A DNA stretch of 64,000 bases from Ferrovibrio sp036381655 (GTDB taxonomy: Bacteria; Pseudomonadota; Alphaproteobacteria; Ferrovibrionales; Ferrovibrionaceae): contig NZ_DASVCJ010000064.1 of assembly GCF_036381655.1 (NCBI RefSeq), positions 40,521 to 104,520 of the forward strand, written 5' to 3'. Within the stretch, counting starts at the first letter, position 1, and the number at the start of each line of letters is the position of its first letter. The notes beneath the pieces are model-generated. The model was given only the letters and a program-made list of their open reading frames with translations. It had not been told where the DNA came from and made no database searches. A program made the translations under genes and the position numbers. This document shows, piece after piece, positions 23,296 to 33,066 of the stretch.

Positions 23296-23333
23296 AAAAG
23301 AAAAACCCGCGGCCGGAGGACATTGGCCGCGGG
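23296..23333 (-). terminator. Intrinsic terminator for the GAF protein gene
   Basis: CCCGCGGCC (23306-23314) and GGCCGCGGG (23325-23333) form a perfect 9-bp stem. On the minus strand the stem is followed by TTTTTCTTTTC, so it terminates the minus-strand gene ending at 23436. It has no T-run on the plus side, so it would at most be a weak stop for rpoH. Confidence 0.8.
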
Positions 23334-23435
23334 CGAGTCAACCTGGAGGAACGCCTCCACACAGGGAGAGGAAAAAGGGAGGAAGCTTAAACTACGCCAC
23401 GCTACGCACGAACCGGACCGAGCCGAGCACGCGGC

Positions 23436-24116
23436 TCAATCGTCGAAATCCTCGAGCGCCGATTCCCAATCGGTGATGTCGAGCCGGTCGGGCGGCAGCA
23501 TGTCGGGCAGGCGGATTTCCGTGCCGGGCTGGACCGGCAGCCAGGACAGATCGACCGGACAGGATCCCATGCCGGCGGCGTAACCGGAGGCCGTGATGTC
23601 CTTGGCGGCCCGGCCGGCGCTTTGCTCGCGCGCCTCGCGGCGGATCGCGGTGGCCAGCGCCTGAGCCAGATTGCGCAGAATGGTCAGATCGCGCGCACTC
23701 CAGTCATCGGCGGTGGCCGAGCCCCGTTCGCAGCGGAAGATCGCGGCCGGCTGGCTGCGGCCGTCGACCAGCAGCAGATCGATCTGCGTGCCGGCCTCGC
23801 CGCCCTCCTTCGCCGGATCGGCCTCTTCGCCTGAGATGGCCGGCGCATCTTCTGTCATTACCGAGCCCAGCCCCTGGGCGGCGGCGCGGAAATAGGCCAG
23901 CGTCGCCTCATGCGGGATGACGGCGCCCTGCTGGATGCGGCCGTCGCGGGCGTCCAGCAGATACTGGCAGACCATGTCGCCGCGGCTGTTGAAGAACCAG
24001 ATGCTGGCGCGCATCGCCGAAGTCACATCGACGGCGTCCAGGCAGATGGCCTCGCAGAGATCCGCGATCCCTTCTGCGCCGATGGCGTGCAATGCTGCAT
24101 CCTGCGTCCTGAGCAT
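23436..24116 (-). CDS. GAF-domain-like protein, unknown function
   Basis: A 226-residue protein whose central part (about 20-160) has the GAF/sensor pattern: a helix-strand region (SIWFFNSRGDMVCQYLLDAR), an IPHEATLAYFRAAAQG linker, and a terminal strand with ILRNLAQALATAIRREA. Sensory ligand and partner are unknown. The C-terminus is acidic (ESALEDFDD). No DNA-binding or enzyme domain is attached. It has its own terminator downstream and lies 162 bases from purA on the same strand, so it could be read from its own promoter. Assignment to the GAF fold is by pattern only. Confidence 0.55.
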   Translation of the reverse strand: MLRTQDAALHAIGAEGIADLCEAICLDAVDVTSAMRASIWFFNSRGDMVCQYLLDARDGRIQQGAVIPHEATLAYFRAAAQGLGSVMTEDAPAISGEEADPAKEGGEAGTQIDLLLVDGRSQPAAIFRCERGSATADDWSARDLTILRNLAQALATAIRREAREQSAGRAAKDITASGYAAGMGSCPVDLSWLPVQPGTEIRLPDMLPPDRLDITDWESALEDFDD

Positions 24117-24278
24117 GGGCTCCTCCGGGGCGAAACCGATGAGCCAATCCTAGGACTCCCCTGTCCAGGCGAAAGTTATCGCCCGTTAACCTCGACGAAA
24201 TATTCGGTAACGACACGGCGCGCGGGTCTTGCCGCCCGTCTTTGACAACCGCCCGGCCCTGCCAAGGGCAAGCCGCGA

Positions 24279-25571
<1,293 letters not shown>

Positions 25572-25658
25572 GCTACGCGTCCTTCACTTTACGGTTGCAC
25601 CGGCTCGGAAAACGCGGGATTCCGGCCCGCAATGACGGTGCATTCATCCGAGCCATCG

Positions 25659-26843
25659 CTAAATCTTCCGTACCGCCTGGCCGTCCCAGACATGGCTGCA
25701 GCCGGCGGTCTTGGCCGCCTTGGCGACATCGCCGGTCTCCTTTTCCAGCGCCGCCCAGGTCCGGTGGCCTTCGCCGCGCAGCTTCGCCGCCACGCCGGCA
25801 TCGGTGCCGAATGGCAGATAGACCATGGGCGGCACCGGCTGCGCCGGCAGCGCGCGCATCACGCTGTCGAGATAAAGCGTGAAGCCGGTCGCCGTCTCTC
25901 CGGCCGGCGTCATGTACCGTCCGCCGCGGCCGAGCTCGCCGCGCACATTGCGGGCGAACAGGGTGAAGGCGATGCCGGTGTGATATTCGAAGCCGCGGAA
26001 CTCGCCGGGGTCCAGTGTCAGCAGCAGATCCGGCGCCGCCGCCGCGACGTCGCGGACCAGGCCGTCGAGATCGGCGACGATCCGCGCCGCTTCCTCGGGC
26101 AGCTTCAGTGTCTTCAAGCCGTCCAGGGCGGCGCGCGCCGGGCCGGCAAGTTCGAGCAGCCGCAACAGCGTCGGCGCCGCAGCGCCGCCGGCGGCCTTCA
26201 GCTCGGCGGCATCCTTGCGGTCCAGCGCGCGGCGCGCGGCGCGCGCCTGCTTCGGTTCGAGTCCCGCCGCCTGCATGATCGCCGGCGCCAGGAGCGGCTG
26301 CGTGATGTCGAGCGACAGGCCGCCGACGCCAAGACCGGCCACCGCTTCGGCCGCCAGAACGGCGACCTCGACATCGGCCGCCAGGGCCTCCGCGCCGATC
26401 AGCTCGACGCCGGCCTGGGCGAATTGCCGCTCGGGCCGCAATTGGCTGCCGCGCACGCGCAGCACCTGGCCGGCATAGGCCATGCGCAGCGGCCGTGCGG
26501 CATCGCGCAGGCGGGTGGCGGCGATGCGCGCCACCTGCAGCGTGATATCGGTGCGCAGGCCCATCATGCGCTGCGACACCGGATCCATGACGCGGAACAT
26601 CTGATCGGCCAGGTCCTGGCCCGAGCCGGCCAGCAGCGTCTCCTCGAACTCGATCAGCGGCGGCTTCACCCGCGCATAGCCGTAACGGGCGAAGGCGGCG
26701 AGCAGCCCCTCGCTTGCCTGCGCCTCCCATTCGGCACGCGGCGGCAGCACGTCGCGCAGGCCGGCCGGCAGCAGGCCGGCGGACGGCGCCAACTGGCCAT
26801 CGGTTCCAGGGATTTCGCGCAGGCTGCGGCTGCGAGGGGGCAT
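25659..26843 (-). CDS. hisZ: ATP phosphoribosyltransferase regulatory subunit HisZ
   Basis: A 394-residue class II aminoacyl-tRNA synthetase-like paralogue of HisRS that serves as regulatory subunit for the short-form HisG. Seen are the HisRS-like opening GLRDVLPPRAEWE, the motif 2-like strand with MDPVSQRMMGLRTDITLQVAR, and the catalytic-core remnant GFEYHTGIAF and LGRGGRY. It lacks the anticodon-binding C-terminus of true HisRS. It precedes purA. The last ~50 residues contain the Ala-rich helical stretch typical of HisZ. HisG is not in this window. Confidence 0.9.
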   Translation of the reverse strand: MPPRSRSLREIPGTDGQLAPSAGLLPAGLRDVLPPRAEWEAQASEGLLAAFARYGYARVKPPLIEFEETLLAGSGQDLADQMFRVMDPVSQRMMGLRTDITLQVARIAATRLRDAARPLRMAYAGQVLRVRGSQLRPERQFAQAGVELIGAEALAADVEVAVLAAEAVAGLGVGGLSLDITQPLLAPAIMQAAGLEPKQARAARRALDRKDAAELKAAGGAAAPTLLRLLELAGPARAALDGLKTLKLPEEAARIVADLDGLVRDVAAAAPDLLLTLDPGEFRGFEYHTGIAFTLFARNVRGELGRGGRYMTPAGETATGFTLYLDSVMRALPAQPVPPMVYLPFGTDAGVAAKLRGEGHRTWAALEKETGDVAKAAKTAGCSHVWDGQAVRKI

Positions 26844-26868
26844 GGCGATCGTCTGCCTGTTCTGGCGT

Positions 26869-27645
26869 CTACTTGTTCTGGAAGTTCGGCTTGCGCTTCT
26901 CGGCGAAGGCGGCCATGCCTTCCTTCTGGTCGAGCGTGGCGAAGGTGGAATGGAAAACGCGCCGCTCGAAGCGGATGCCTTCGGCCAGCGTCGTCTCGTA
27001 GGAGCGGTTGACCGATTCCTTGGCGATCATCACGATCGGGCGCGACAATTCGCAGATCCGGTTGGCCACTTTGATGGCTTCGTCGAGCAACTGATCCTTC
27101 GGCACGACACGGCTGACCAGGCCGGCGCGCTCGGCCTCCTCGGCATCCATCATGCGGCCGGTGAGGCACATCTCCATCGCCTTCGACTTGCCGACGAAAC
27201 GCGTCAGCCGCTGGGTGCCGCCGGCGCCCGGAATGGTGCCGAGATTGATCTCCGGCTGGCCGAATTTGGCATTGTCGGCGGCGAGGATGAAATCGCACAT
27301 CATCGCCATTTCGCAGCCGCCGCCCAGAGCATAGCCGGCGACCGCGGCGATCACCGGCTTGCGGCACTGGGCGAGGCGCTCCCAGTCGCGGGTGATGAAG
27401 TCCGCCTTGTAGACTTCCATGTAATTCTTCGGCTGCATCTCCTTGATGTCGGCTCCGGCGGCAAAGGCCTTTTCCGAGCCGGTGACGATGATGCAGCCGA
27501 TCGCGTCGTCGTCCTCGAAGGTGTCGAGCGCCTGGGCGAGCTCCTTGACCAGCTGGGCATTCAGCGCATTCAGCGCCTGCGGACGGTTGAGCGTGATCAG
27601 GCCAACCGGGCCGCGCGTCTCCACCAGGATATTCTCGTACGCCAT
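26869..27645 (-). CDS. Enoyl-CoA hydratase
   Basis: A 258-residue crotonase-family enzyme, standard length. The oxyanion-hole segments are present (SEKAFAAGADIKEM and YALGGGCEMAMMCDF), with both catalytic glutamates in context (GGGCEMA and NLGTIPGAGGTQRL). The best fit is a short-chain enoyl-CoA hydratase (EchA/Crt/PaaF-like) acting in fatty-acid beta-oxidation; the substrate range cannot be read. It lies 25 bases upstream of hisZ on the same strand. GGAAAA just before the ATG is a weak ribosome site. No thiolase or dehydrogenase gene is adjacent. Confidence 0.92.
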   Translation of the reverse strand: MAYENILVETRGPVGLITLNRPQALNALNAQLVKELAQALDTFEDDDAIGCIIVTGSEKAFAAGADIKEMQPKNYMEVYKADFITRDWERLAQCRKPVIAAVAGYALGGGCEMAMMCDFILAADNAKFGQPEINLGTIPGAGGTQRLTRFVGKSKAMEMCLTGRMMDAEEAERAGLVSRVVPKDQLLDEAIKVANRICELSRPIVMIAKESVNRSYETTLAEGIRFERRVFHSTFATLDQKEGMAAFAEKRKPNFQNK

Positions 27646-27670
27646 GACGGGTTTTCCTCTTGCTGATCTT

Positions 27671-28069
27671 TTAGCGATTGGGCAGCAGTTCGAAACGGAC
27701 GGTCAGCATCCGGCCATCATTCTGGAAGCTGAGCCGCAGCCGCTCGGACTCGCGATGGTATTCCGCCGGCCCCTCGGCCTGCCAGCCGAGCTGCGGCAGC
27801 GTCGCATCGTAGAATTGCTTGACCGCCGCCCGGCTCACCGCGCCGCTGGCTTCGGTGCTGGCGATACGGCCGGCGGGCTTGTCGAAGACGGTCGCGGCAT
27901 CGGCGTTTTCGGTCAGGCCCGGCATCAGCGGCACGTCCTCGGCAATCGAGAGAAACCTCCCCGCGGCCAGGCTGGCGGTTGCAGAAAAGCCGGCCAGCCC
28001 GATCAGGGCAGCCATGAGAAGGGCATGGAAACGCTGCCTGCCGGACCGGAGCGAGGCGGGAGCAAACAT
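27671..28069 (-). CDS. Small secreted protein, unknown function
   Basis: I do not recognise this 132-residue protein. It has a signal peptide (about 1-36, FHALLMAALIGLAGFSATASLAAG) and a mature part with a conserved-looking LTENADAATVFDKPAGRIASTEA and a strand-rich C-terminus (ESERLRLSFQNDGRMLTVRF). The layout, a short periplasmic domain with a turn and two strands, is common in alphaproteobacterial proteins next to mutM. It is divergent to nothing and lies 25 bases upstream of the enoyl-CoA hydratase start, so co-transcription is possible. Confidence 0.65.
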   Translation of the reverse strand: MFAPASLRSGRQRFHALLMAALIGLAGFSATASLAAGRFLSIAEDVPLMPGLTENADAATVFDKPAGRIASTEASGAVSRAAVKQFYDATLPQLGWQAEGPAEYHRESERLRLSFQNDGRMLTVRFELLPNR

Positions 28070-28181
28070 GGGGCGGACTTTGGCAGTTTGAGCCGGGTTT
28101 TGGAAGGCCCTGAGGCCCAGGAAATGCCTCTCTTCCCCCGTGCGGGAAAGGGCCGGGGCGGCCGAAAAGCGGCGGGCTTTC

Positions 28182-29006
28182 CTACCGCTGGCAGGCGGCG
28201 CAATAGAAAGTCGAACGTCCCGACTGCACGATCCGCTTCACCGGCTTTTCACAGGCGGTGCAGGCCTGACCTTCCCGGTCGTAAACCCTGAAGCGGGTCT
28301 GGAAATAGCCGAGCTCGCCGTCCGATTGCACATAATCGCGCAGGGACGAGCCGCCGGCCTTGATCGCCTCGTTGAGGACGGCCTTGATCGCCGGGACCAG
28401 CTTTTTCAGCTTCTCCGGCGGCACCGTCCCGGCCAGACGCTTCGGGCTGATTACGGCGCGGAACAGCGCTTCGCAGACATAGATATTGCCCAGCCCCGCC
28501 ACCACGGTCTGATCCAGCAGGGCGGCTTTCATCGGCGTCTTCTTGCCCTTTAGCGCCGCCTGCAGCACTGCCGGGGTGAAATCATCGGCCAGCGGCTCGG
28601 GCCCCAGTTCCGCCAGCAGCCGGTGCCGCGGCAGCGCGGCGGCCGGCACGAGGTCCATCATGCCGAAACGGCGCGCATCGTTGTAGGTGACGCTCCAGCC
28701 TTCGTCGGTGGCGAAAACGACATGGTCATGCGGGCCGATATCGTTGGGCCAGCCGAGCCGCAGCAGCATGCGGCCGGACATGCCGAGATGCACCAGCCAG
28801 ACCAGCCCGCCCTCCAGCCGGATCAGGATGTATTTCGCCCGCCGCTCCAGCGCCTCGACCCGGCGGCCCTGGATGGTCTTGGCGAAATTCTTCGGCAAGG
28901 GAAAACGCAGATCGGGCCGATGCGCCTCGATGCGGGCGATCCGCCGGCCGTCCAGCTTGAGCGCCAGCCCGCGGCGCGTGGTTTCCACTTCGGGCAATTC
29001 GGGCAT
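28182..29006 (-). CDS. mutM: Formamidopyrimidine-DNA glycosylase
   Basis: The 274-residue repair enzyme removes 8-oxoguanine and ring-opened purines, with AP lyase activity. The catalytic N-terminus PELPEVET (Pro 2, Glu 3) is intact, the conserved Lys of the beta-hairpin is present (about 57, RRAKYILI), and the C-terminal zinc finger has all four Cys (CTACEKPVKRIVQ and FYCAACQR). Its start is 49 bases from the divergent ubiE, the common mutM/ubiE pairing in alphaproteobacteria. The zinc-finger C-terminus shows it is full length. Confidence 0.96.
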   Translation of the reverse strand: MPELPEVETTRRGLALKLDGRRIARIEAHRPDLRFPLPKNFAKTIQGRRVEALERRAKYILIRLEGGLVWLVHLGMSGRMLLRLGWPNDIGPHDHVVFATDEGWSVTYNDARRFGMMDLVPAAALPRHRLLAELGPEPLADDFTPAVLQAALKGKKTPMKAALLDQTVVAGLGNIYVCEALFRAVISPKRLAGTVPPEKLKKLVPAIKAVLNEAIKAGGSSLRDYVQSDGELGYFQTRFRVYDREGQACTACEKPVKRIVQSGRSTFYCAACQR

Positions 29007-29055
29007 GGCCCTGTCTATACCGTGGCGGATTGGTTTCGGCTATGGTCTGCCTGCC

Positions 29056-29796
29056 ATGACGAACGAGACCCATTTCGGCTTCCGCAGCGTGCCCGAGGGC
29101 GAGAAGGCCCGGCTGGTGCGCGGCGTCTTCGAATCGGTCGCCAGCCGCTACGACCTGATGAACGACCTGATGTCGGGCGGCGTCCACCGGCTGTGGAAGG
29201 CGCAGATGATCGACTGGCTGCAGCCTCGCGGCGCCATCCGCGTCCTCGATGTCGCCGGCGGCACCGGCGATATCGCATTCCGCATCATGGACCGCGCGCC
29301 ACAGGCCGAGATCGTCGTCGCCGACATCAACGCCGCGATGCTGGAACAGGGCCGGAACCGGGCGATCGACCAGGGCCGGCTCGCCCGCCTGACCTGGGCC
29401 TGCATGGATGCGGAGCGGCTGGCGCTGTCCGACCGCTCGGTCGATGCCTATACGATCGCCTTCGGCATCCGCAACGTCACCCATATCGATCAGGCGCTGC
29501 GCGAGGCCTATCGCGTGCTCAAGCCCGGCGGGCGTTTCCTCTGCCTGGAATTTTCCGCCGTGCGCAATCCGGCCATCGCTGCGGCCTACGATGTCTACAG
29601 CTTCAACGTGCTGCCCAAGATCGGCGGCCTGGTGGCGAAAGACGAGGATTCCTACCGCTATCTGGTGGAGAGCATCCGCCGCTTTCCGAACCAGGCGGAT
29701 TTCGCCGCGATGATCGAGGCGGCCGGTTTCCGCAATGTGCAGGTGCGCGACCTCAGCTTCGGCATCGCCGCGCTGCATTCCGCCCGCCGGATTTAG
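29056..29796 (+). CDS. ubiE: Ubiquinone/menaquinone C-methyltransferase UbiE
   Basis: A 246-residue class I SAM-dependent methyltransferase. The glycine-rich SAM motif is VLDVAGGTGDIAFR (about 62-75), with the UbiE-specific SRYDLMNDLMSGGVHRLWK upstream and FGIRNVTHIDQALREAYRVL downstream. It methylates the ring of demethylubiquinol in ubiquinone synthesis. ATG 29056 gives a normal UbiE length; longer in-frame starts run into the divergent mutM. It is followed 42 bases later by ubiB on the same strand, so the two form a ubiquinone operon. Confidence 0.96.
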   Translation: MTNETHFGFRSVPEGEKARLVRGVFESVASRYDLMNDLMSGGVHRLWKAQMIDWLQPRGAIRVLDVAGGTGDIAFRIMDRAPQAEIVVADINAAMLEQGRNRAIDQGRLARLTWACMDAERLALSDRSVDAYTIAFGIRNVTHIDQALREAYRVLKPGGRFLCLEFSAVRNPAIAAAYDVYSFNVLPKIGGLVAKDEDSYRYLVESIRRFPNQADFAAMIEAAGFRNVQVRDLSFGIAALHSARRI

Positions 29797-29838
29797 GACC
29801 CTTGCTCGGATGAACCGGTTGATGGCCGCGACATTTTC

Positions 29839-31434
29839 ATGCTGACCGATCTGCGCCATCTTCGCCGGCTTTTCGCCATCGGCCGCTGCTTCGCCCGGCA
29901 CGATGCGCTGTTCGTGCTGCGCGACGCGCCGCTCGGCGCATCGGCGCGGGGCGCGCTTGCGCTGTTCCAGGCCGTCTTCGGCCGCAAGCGGCCGGGTTTG
30001 CGTCCCGGCGAGCGGCTGGCCAATGCCCTGAGCGAACTGGGGCCGAGCTTCATCAAGCTGGGCCAGGTGCTGTCGGTCCGGCCGGATCTGATCGGCGCCG
30101 CCCTGGCCGAGGATCTCGGCCGCCTGCGCGACCGGCTGCCGCCGTTTCCGGCCAAGCTGGCCGAGCGGACCATCGAAGCCGAATTCGGCCGGCCCCTGGC
30201 CAGCCTGTTCAGCGCATTCGACCGCGAGCCGGTGGCGGCGGCCAGCATCGCCCAGGTGCATTTCGCCGAGACGGCAGGCGACGGGCAGGCGGGCGACGAA
30301 CAATCCGGTGGCCAGCCGGCCTCGGTTGCGGTGAAAATCCTGCGGCCCGGCGTGGAAGCGGCTTTCGCCCGCGACCTGGAACTCTTCGCCTGGCTGGCCG
30401 ACAATGCCGAGCGGCGCCTTCCGGGCATGGACCGTCTGCGGCCGCGCGACGTGGTGGCGACCTTGCGCGACTGGGTGGCGATCGAACTCGACCTGCGCCT
30501 GGAGGCGGCGGCGGCCAGCGAACTGCGCGATAATTTTCGCGACGATCCCGATGTCGTCGTCCCGGCGATCGACTGGCAGCGCACGGCGCGGCGCGTACTC
30601 ACCGTGCAGCGCATCAGCGGCATTCCGATCGAGGACCGCGCAGCCCTGCAGGATGCCGGCATCGACCTGTCCACCGTGGCCGAGCGGGTGATCCGCCTGT
30701 TCCTGAAGCAGGCGCTGCGCGACGGCTATTTCCATGCCGACATGCATCACGGCAATCTGTTCGTGGCGCCCGATGGCCGCATCGAGATGGTCGATTTCGG
30801 TATCATGGGCCGGCTCGATCTCGGCACGCGGCGCTTCATGGCGGAGATGCTGGGCGCCTTTCTCTCGGGCAATTGGCGCCGGGCAGCGGAAGTGCATTTC
30901 GAAGCGGGCTATGTGCCGGCCGACCGCTCGGTCGATCTGTTCGCCCAGGCCTGCCGCTCGATCGGCGAACCGATCCTGGACCGGCCGATGACGGAAATCT
31001 CGATCGGCCGCCTGCTGGCGCAGCTTTTCCAGATCACCGAGACCTTCGGCATGCGCACGCAGCCGCATCTGCTGCTGCTGCAGAAGACCATGGTGACGGT
31101 CGAGGGCGTGGCGCGCAGCCTGGATCCCGACATCAATTTCTGGGAAGCGGCGCGGCCGGTGATCGAGGATTGGGCAGGGCGCAATATGGGACCGGAGGCG
31201 CGGCTGCGCGAGATCGCCGGCAACCTGACCGAGACGGCGCGGCGGCTGCCGCAGATCGCCAGAGGCTTCGAAGCCCTCGCCGGCAGCTTGCAGGCGGACG
31301 GCCTGCGCCTCAGCGACGGCAGCCTCAGGGAACTGGCGAAGATACAAACCCGTGCCAGGCGGCCGCTGCTCCTGGCGTTATGGACGATCGCCGCCCTGCT
31401 GGCCGCCGGCCTGCTGCTGGGATTGTCGCAATAG
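29839..31434 (+). CDS. ubiB: UbiB, ABC1/ADCK-family ubiquinone biosynthesis kinase-like protein
   Basis: The 531-residue protein belongs to the ABC1/ADCK atypical kinase family that supports ubiquinone (coenzyme Q) synthesis. Visible are the family-specific KxGQ motif (LGPSFIKLGQVLSVRPDLIG), an Ala-rich nucleotide loop equivalent (VAAASIAQVHFAE), the VAVKILRPG lysine, and the HADMHHGNLFV and DFGIMGRLD catalytic elements. A membrane helix or two close the C-terminus (LLALWTIAALLAAGLLLGL). The gene converges on the porin terminator 28 bases beyond. Confidence 0.95.
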   Translation: MLTDLRHLRRLFAIGRCFARHDALFVLRDAPLGASARGALALFQAVFGRKRPGLRPGERLANALSELGPSFIKLGQVLSVRPDLIGAALAEDLGRLRDRLPPFPAKLAERTIEAEFGRPLASLFSAFDREPVAAASIAQVHFAETAGDGQAGDEQSGGQPASVAVKILRPGVEAAFARDLELFAWLADNAERRLPGMDRLRPRDVVATLRDWVAIELDLRLEAAAASELRDNFRDDPDVVVPAIDWQRTARRVLTVQRISGIPIEDRAALQDAGIDLSTVAERVIRLFLKQALRDGYFHADMHHGNLFVAPDGRIEMVDFGIMGRLDLGTRRFMAEMLGAFLSGNWRRAAEVHFEAGYVPADRSVDLFAQACRSIGEPILDRPMTEISIGRLLAQLFQITETFGMRTQPHLLLLQKTMVTVEGVARSLDPDINFWEAARPVIEDWAGRNMGPEARLREIAGNLTETARRLPQIARGFEALAGSLQADGLRLSDGSLRELAKIQTRARRPLLLALWTIAALLAAGLLLGLSQ

Positions 31435-31451
31435 GGCCGCAATAAAGCCGG

Positions 31452-31483
31452 CAAAAAAGCAAGGGGCCGGTTGCCCGGCCCCT
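31452..31483 (-). terminator. Intrinsic terminator of the first porin gene
   Basis: AGGGGCCGG (31462-31470) pairs with CCGGCCCCT (31475-31483) over a TTGC loop. On the minus strand the stem is followed by TTGCTTTTTTG, which suits the porin gene ending at 31510. The plus-strand ubiB transcript meets the same stem but no T-run. Confidence 0.8.
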
Positions 31484-31509
31484 CCCGATGATCACCCTTG
31501 ATCGCTGGA

Positions 31510-32679
31510 TCAGAAGTCCAGACGGATGCCCATGGTGCCGAAGGTCTGCTTGTTGTCGGCACCCGCATCCGGATCGATCTTCTCATGACCGACGCCGGCG
31601 AAGGTCAGGACGCCGGTGGCGACCTGATAGGTCACGCCCAGCATGTAGAGGTCTTCGCTGGAGGCGCCGATGGTGGCGACATTGGTGCGCCGCACATTAC
31701 GGCCTTCGACACCGATACCGACCGAGCCCGGCTGCGTGCCGTTGGTCAGATACTTCAGACCGGCAGCGAAGCCATGCTTGTCGGCACTGCTGGCGCGGTT
31801 GAGCTGCTCCTGGGTATACAGGCCGCCCAACTGGATCTGCGAACCATTGCCGACATTGTAGGCAACGTTCACGCCGCCCTGATAGCCGTGGACGCGATCA
31901 CCCGAAGTATCCGTACCGGAACCCAGGCGGCCGCTGTAATAGGCACCGAACAGAGCGCCGTCGAACGGACCGAACGACTCGATGTAGTTCGCCGCCACGG
32001 CATAGACGTCCTGCATGTTGACGACGGTATCGCCGTTCGCACCGGAGGTGAAGGAGTTGCAGGCGTTGGTCGAACCGACGTCGGTGTTGTCCTGGCAGGC
32101 ATTCGGCACATAGGAGAAGCCGAGCTGCAGACCCTTACCCGCCTTGGAACCGAAATAGCGGTTCGCGGAGGTGTAGAGGTTGATATGCTCGGAATCGTCC
32201 GGCGCACCGCTGAAGCGCAGGCGGTAATTGTCGCCGCCGAAGAAATCGCCGGTCGTGCCGACCGTGGTGGTCGAATCGCCCGGGATGGCATTCGGCGTAC
32301 CGTAGGTCATCTTGTTCGGCACCAGGTCGGTGGAGCCGAGTTCGATGCGGCCGATATCGCGGCGCTCGACGAAGAGATAGGATTCGTCGATCTGATCGCT
32401 CTCGGTCGAGCCTTCCAGCTCGACGCGGCCGCCCACGATGGCGCCGTTATCCAGCACCGAGCGGATGTTGAACCAGATTTCCGCGTCCGGCGAGCCGAAG
32501 GTCTTGGCGGGCTGATCGGTCTGGCGCTCGCCGCGATCCTGCACGACGAAGCTGCGGGTCATATAGCCGCCAACGGTAACACCGATCGGCTGCGCCTTGG
32601 TCTGGGCATTCGCAGCATCGGCCAGCATCAAGCCGGCAGCCGCCACGAGTGCGGTTTGGAGGAGAAGGGTCTTTTTCAT
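31510..32679 (-). CDS. Outer-membrane porin, copy 1
   Basis: A 389-residue secreted protein: signal peptide 1-25 (MKKTLLLQTALVAAAGLMLA, cleaved after ANA), then alternating strands rich in Gly, Asn and aromatic residues and a terminal Phe (GIRLDF), the outer-membrane insertion signal. The pattern fits a Gram-negative 16-strand porin; the IWFNIRSVLDNGAIVGGRVE and LGSTDLVPNKMTYGTPNAIP segments mark the family. Two Cys lie in one external loop (NACQDNTDVGSTNACNS), where they could form a disulfide. It is paralogous to the next upstream gene and has its own terminator. GGAAGG precedes the ATG. Confidence 0.85.
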   Translation of the reverse strand: MKKTLLLQTALVAAAGLMLADAANAQTKAQPIGVTVGGYMTRSFVVQDRGERQTDQPAKTFGSPDAEIWFNIRSVLDNGAIVGGRVELEGSTESDQIDESYLFVERRDIGRIELGSTDLVPNKMTYGTPNAIPGDSTTTVGTTGDFFGGDNYRLRFSGAPDDSEHINLYTSANRYFGSKAGKGLQLGFSYVPNACQDNTDVGSTNACNSFTSGANGDTVVNMQDVYAVAANYIESFGPFDGALFGAYYSGRLGSGTDTSGDRVHGYQGGVNVAYNVGNGSQIQLGGLYTQEQLNRASSADKHGFAAGLKYLTNGTQPGSVGIGVEGRNVRRTNVATIGASSEDLYMLGVTYQVATGVLTFAGVGHEKIDPDAGADNKQTFGTMGIRLDF

Positions 32680-33012
32680 CTGTGGGTCCTTCCTTGGAGA
32701 GACGTGTCAGCGTCGAAGGACGAACTCCCGCGACCACCCTTTAGCGCGACGATCATAGCCGCCGCGTTTTGAAAGGCTTAGCCGGCGACTTGGACAAAGA
32801 CGTGACAACCGACACACCCTTAGGAAGGTGATTTTCGCTGTTGCAAAAATACAACATGGCGGCGGAGGACAGAGACCGCTATCCACGACTTCATTTTTCT
32901 TGAAGACAAAAGGCCCGGCTCGGCCGCGACGATTTTTACGGAGACGAGCGGCGGGCGATGATCCGGCAGCGAGCCGTCGCCGCATCGAATCACGCATAAA
33001 AGAATCACTCAT
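32680..33012. other. Intergenic region between tandem porins
   Basis: 333 bases with no gene seen. The part nearest the first porin carries GGAAGG before its start. The rest is a mixed-composition leader and promoter region (AT-rich near 32818-32858 and 32888-32942); I cannot pick a confident -10/-35 pair. The far end holds the A-tract leading into the second porin's terminator. Confidence 0.4.
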
Positions 33013-33043
33013 AAAAAAAGGGGCAGGTTGCCCTGCCCCTTTT
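33013..33043 (-). terminator. Intrinsic terminator of the second porin gene
   Basis: AAAAGGGGCAGG (33016-33027) and CCTGCCCCTTTT (33032-33043) form a 12-bp stem over TTGC. Seven A residues precede it on the plus strand, so the minus-strand transcript of the upstream porin ends in a T-run. It shares the TTGC loop and GGGGC stem core with the first porin's terminator, a sign that the whole unit was duplicated. Confidence 0.85.
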
Positions 33044-33066
33044 CCCAATCCGATCCGGGGATCGAA

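Noticed and set aside
26253..26267. GGTTCGAGTCCCGCC, a tRNA T-arm-like string
   Set aside because: It lies inside hisZ in a codon-consistent frame, and no acceptor stem or anticodon arm fits around it.
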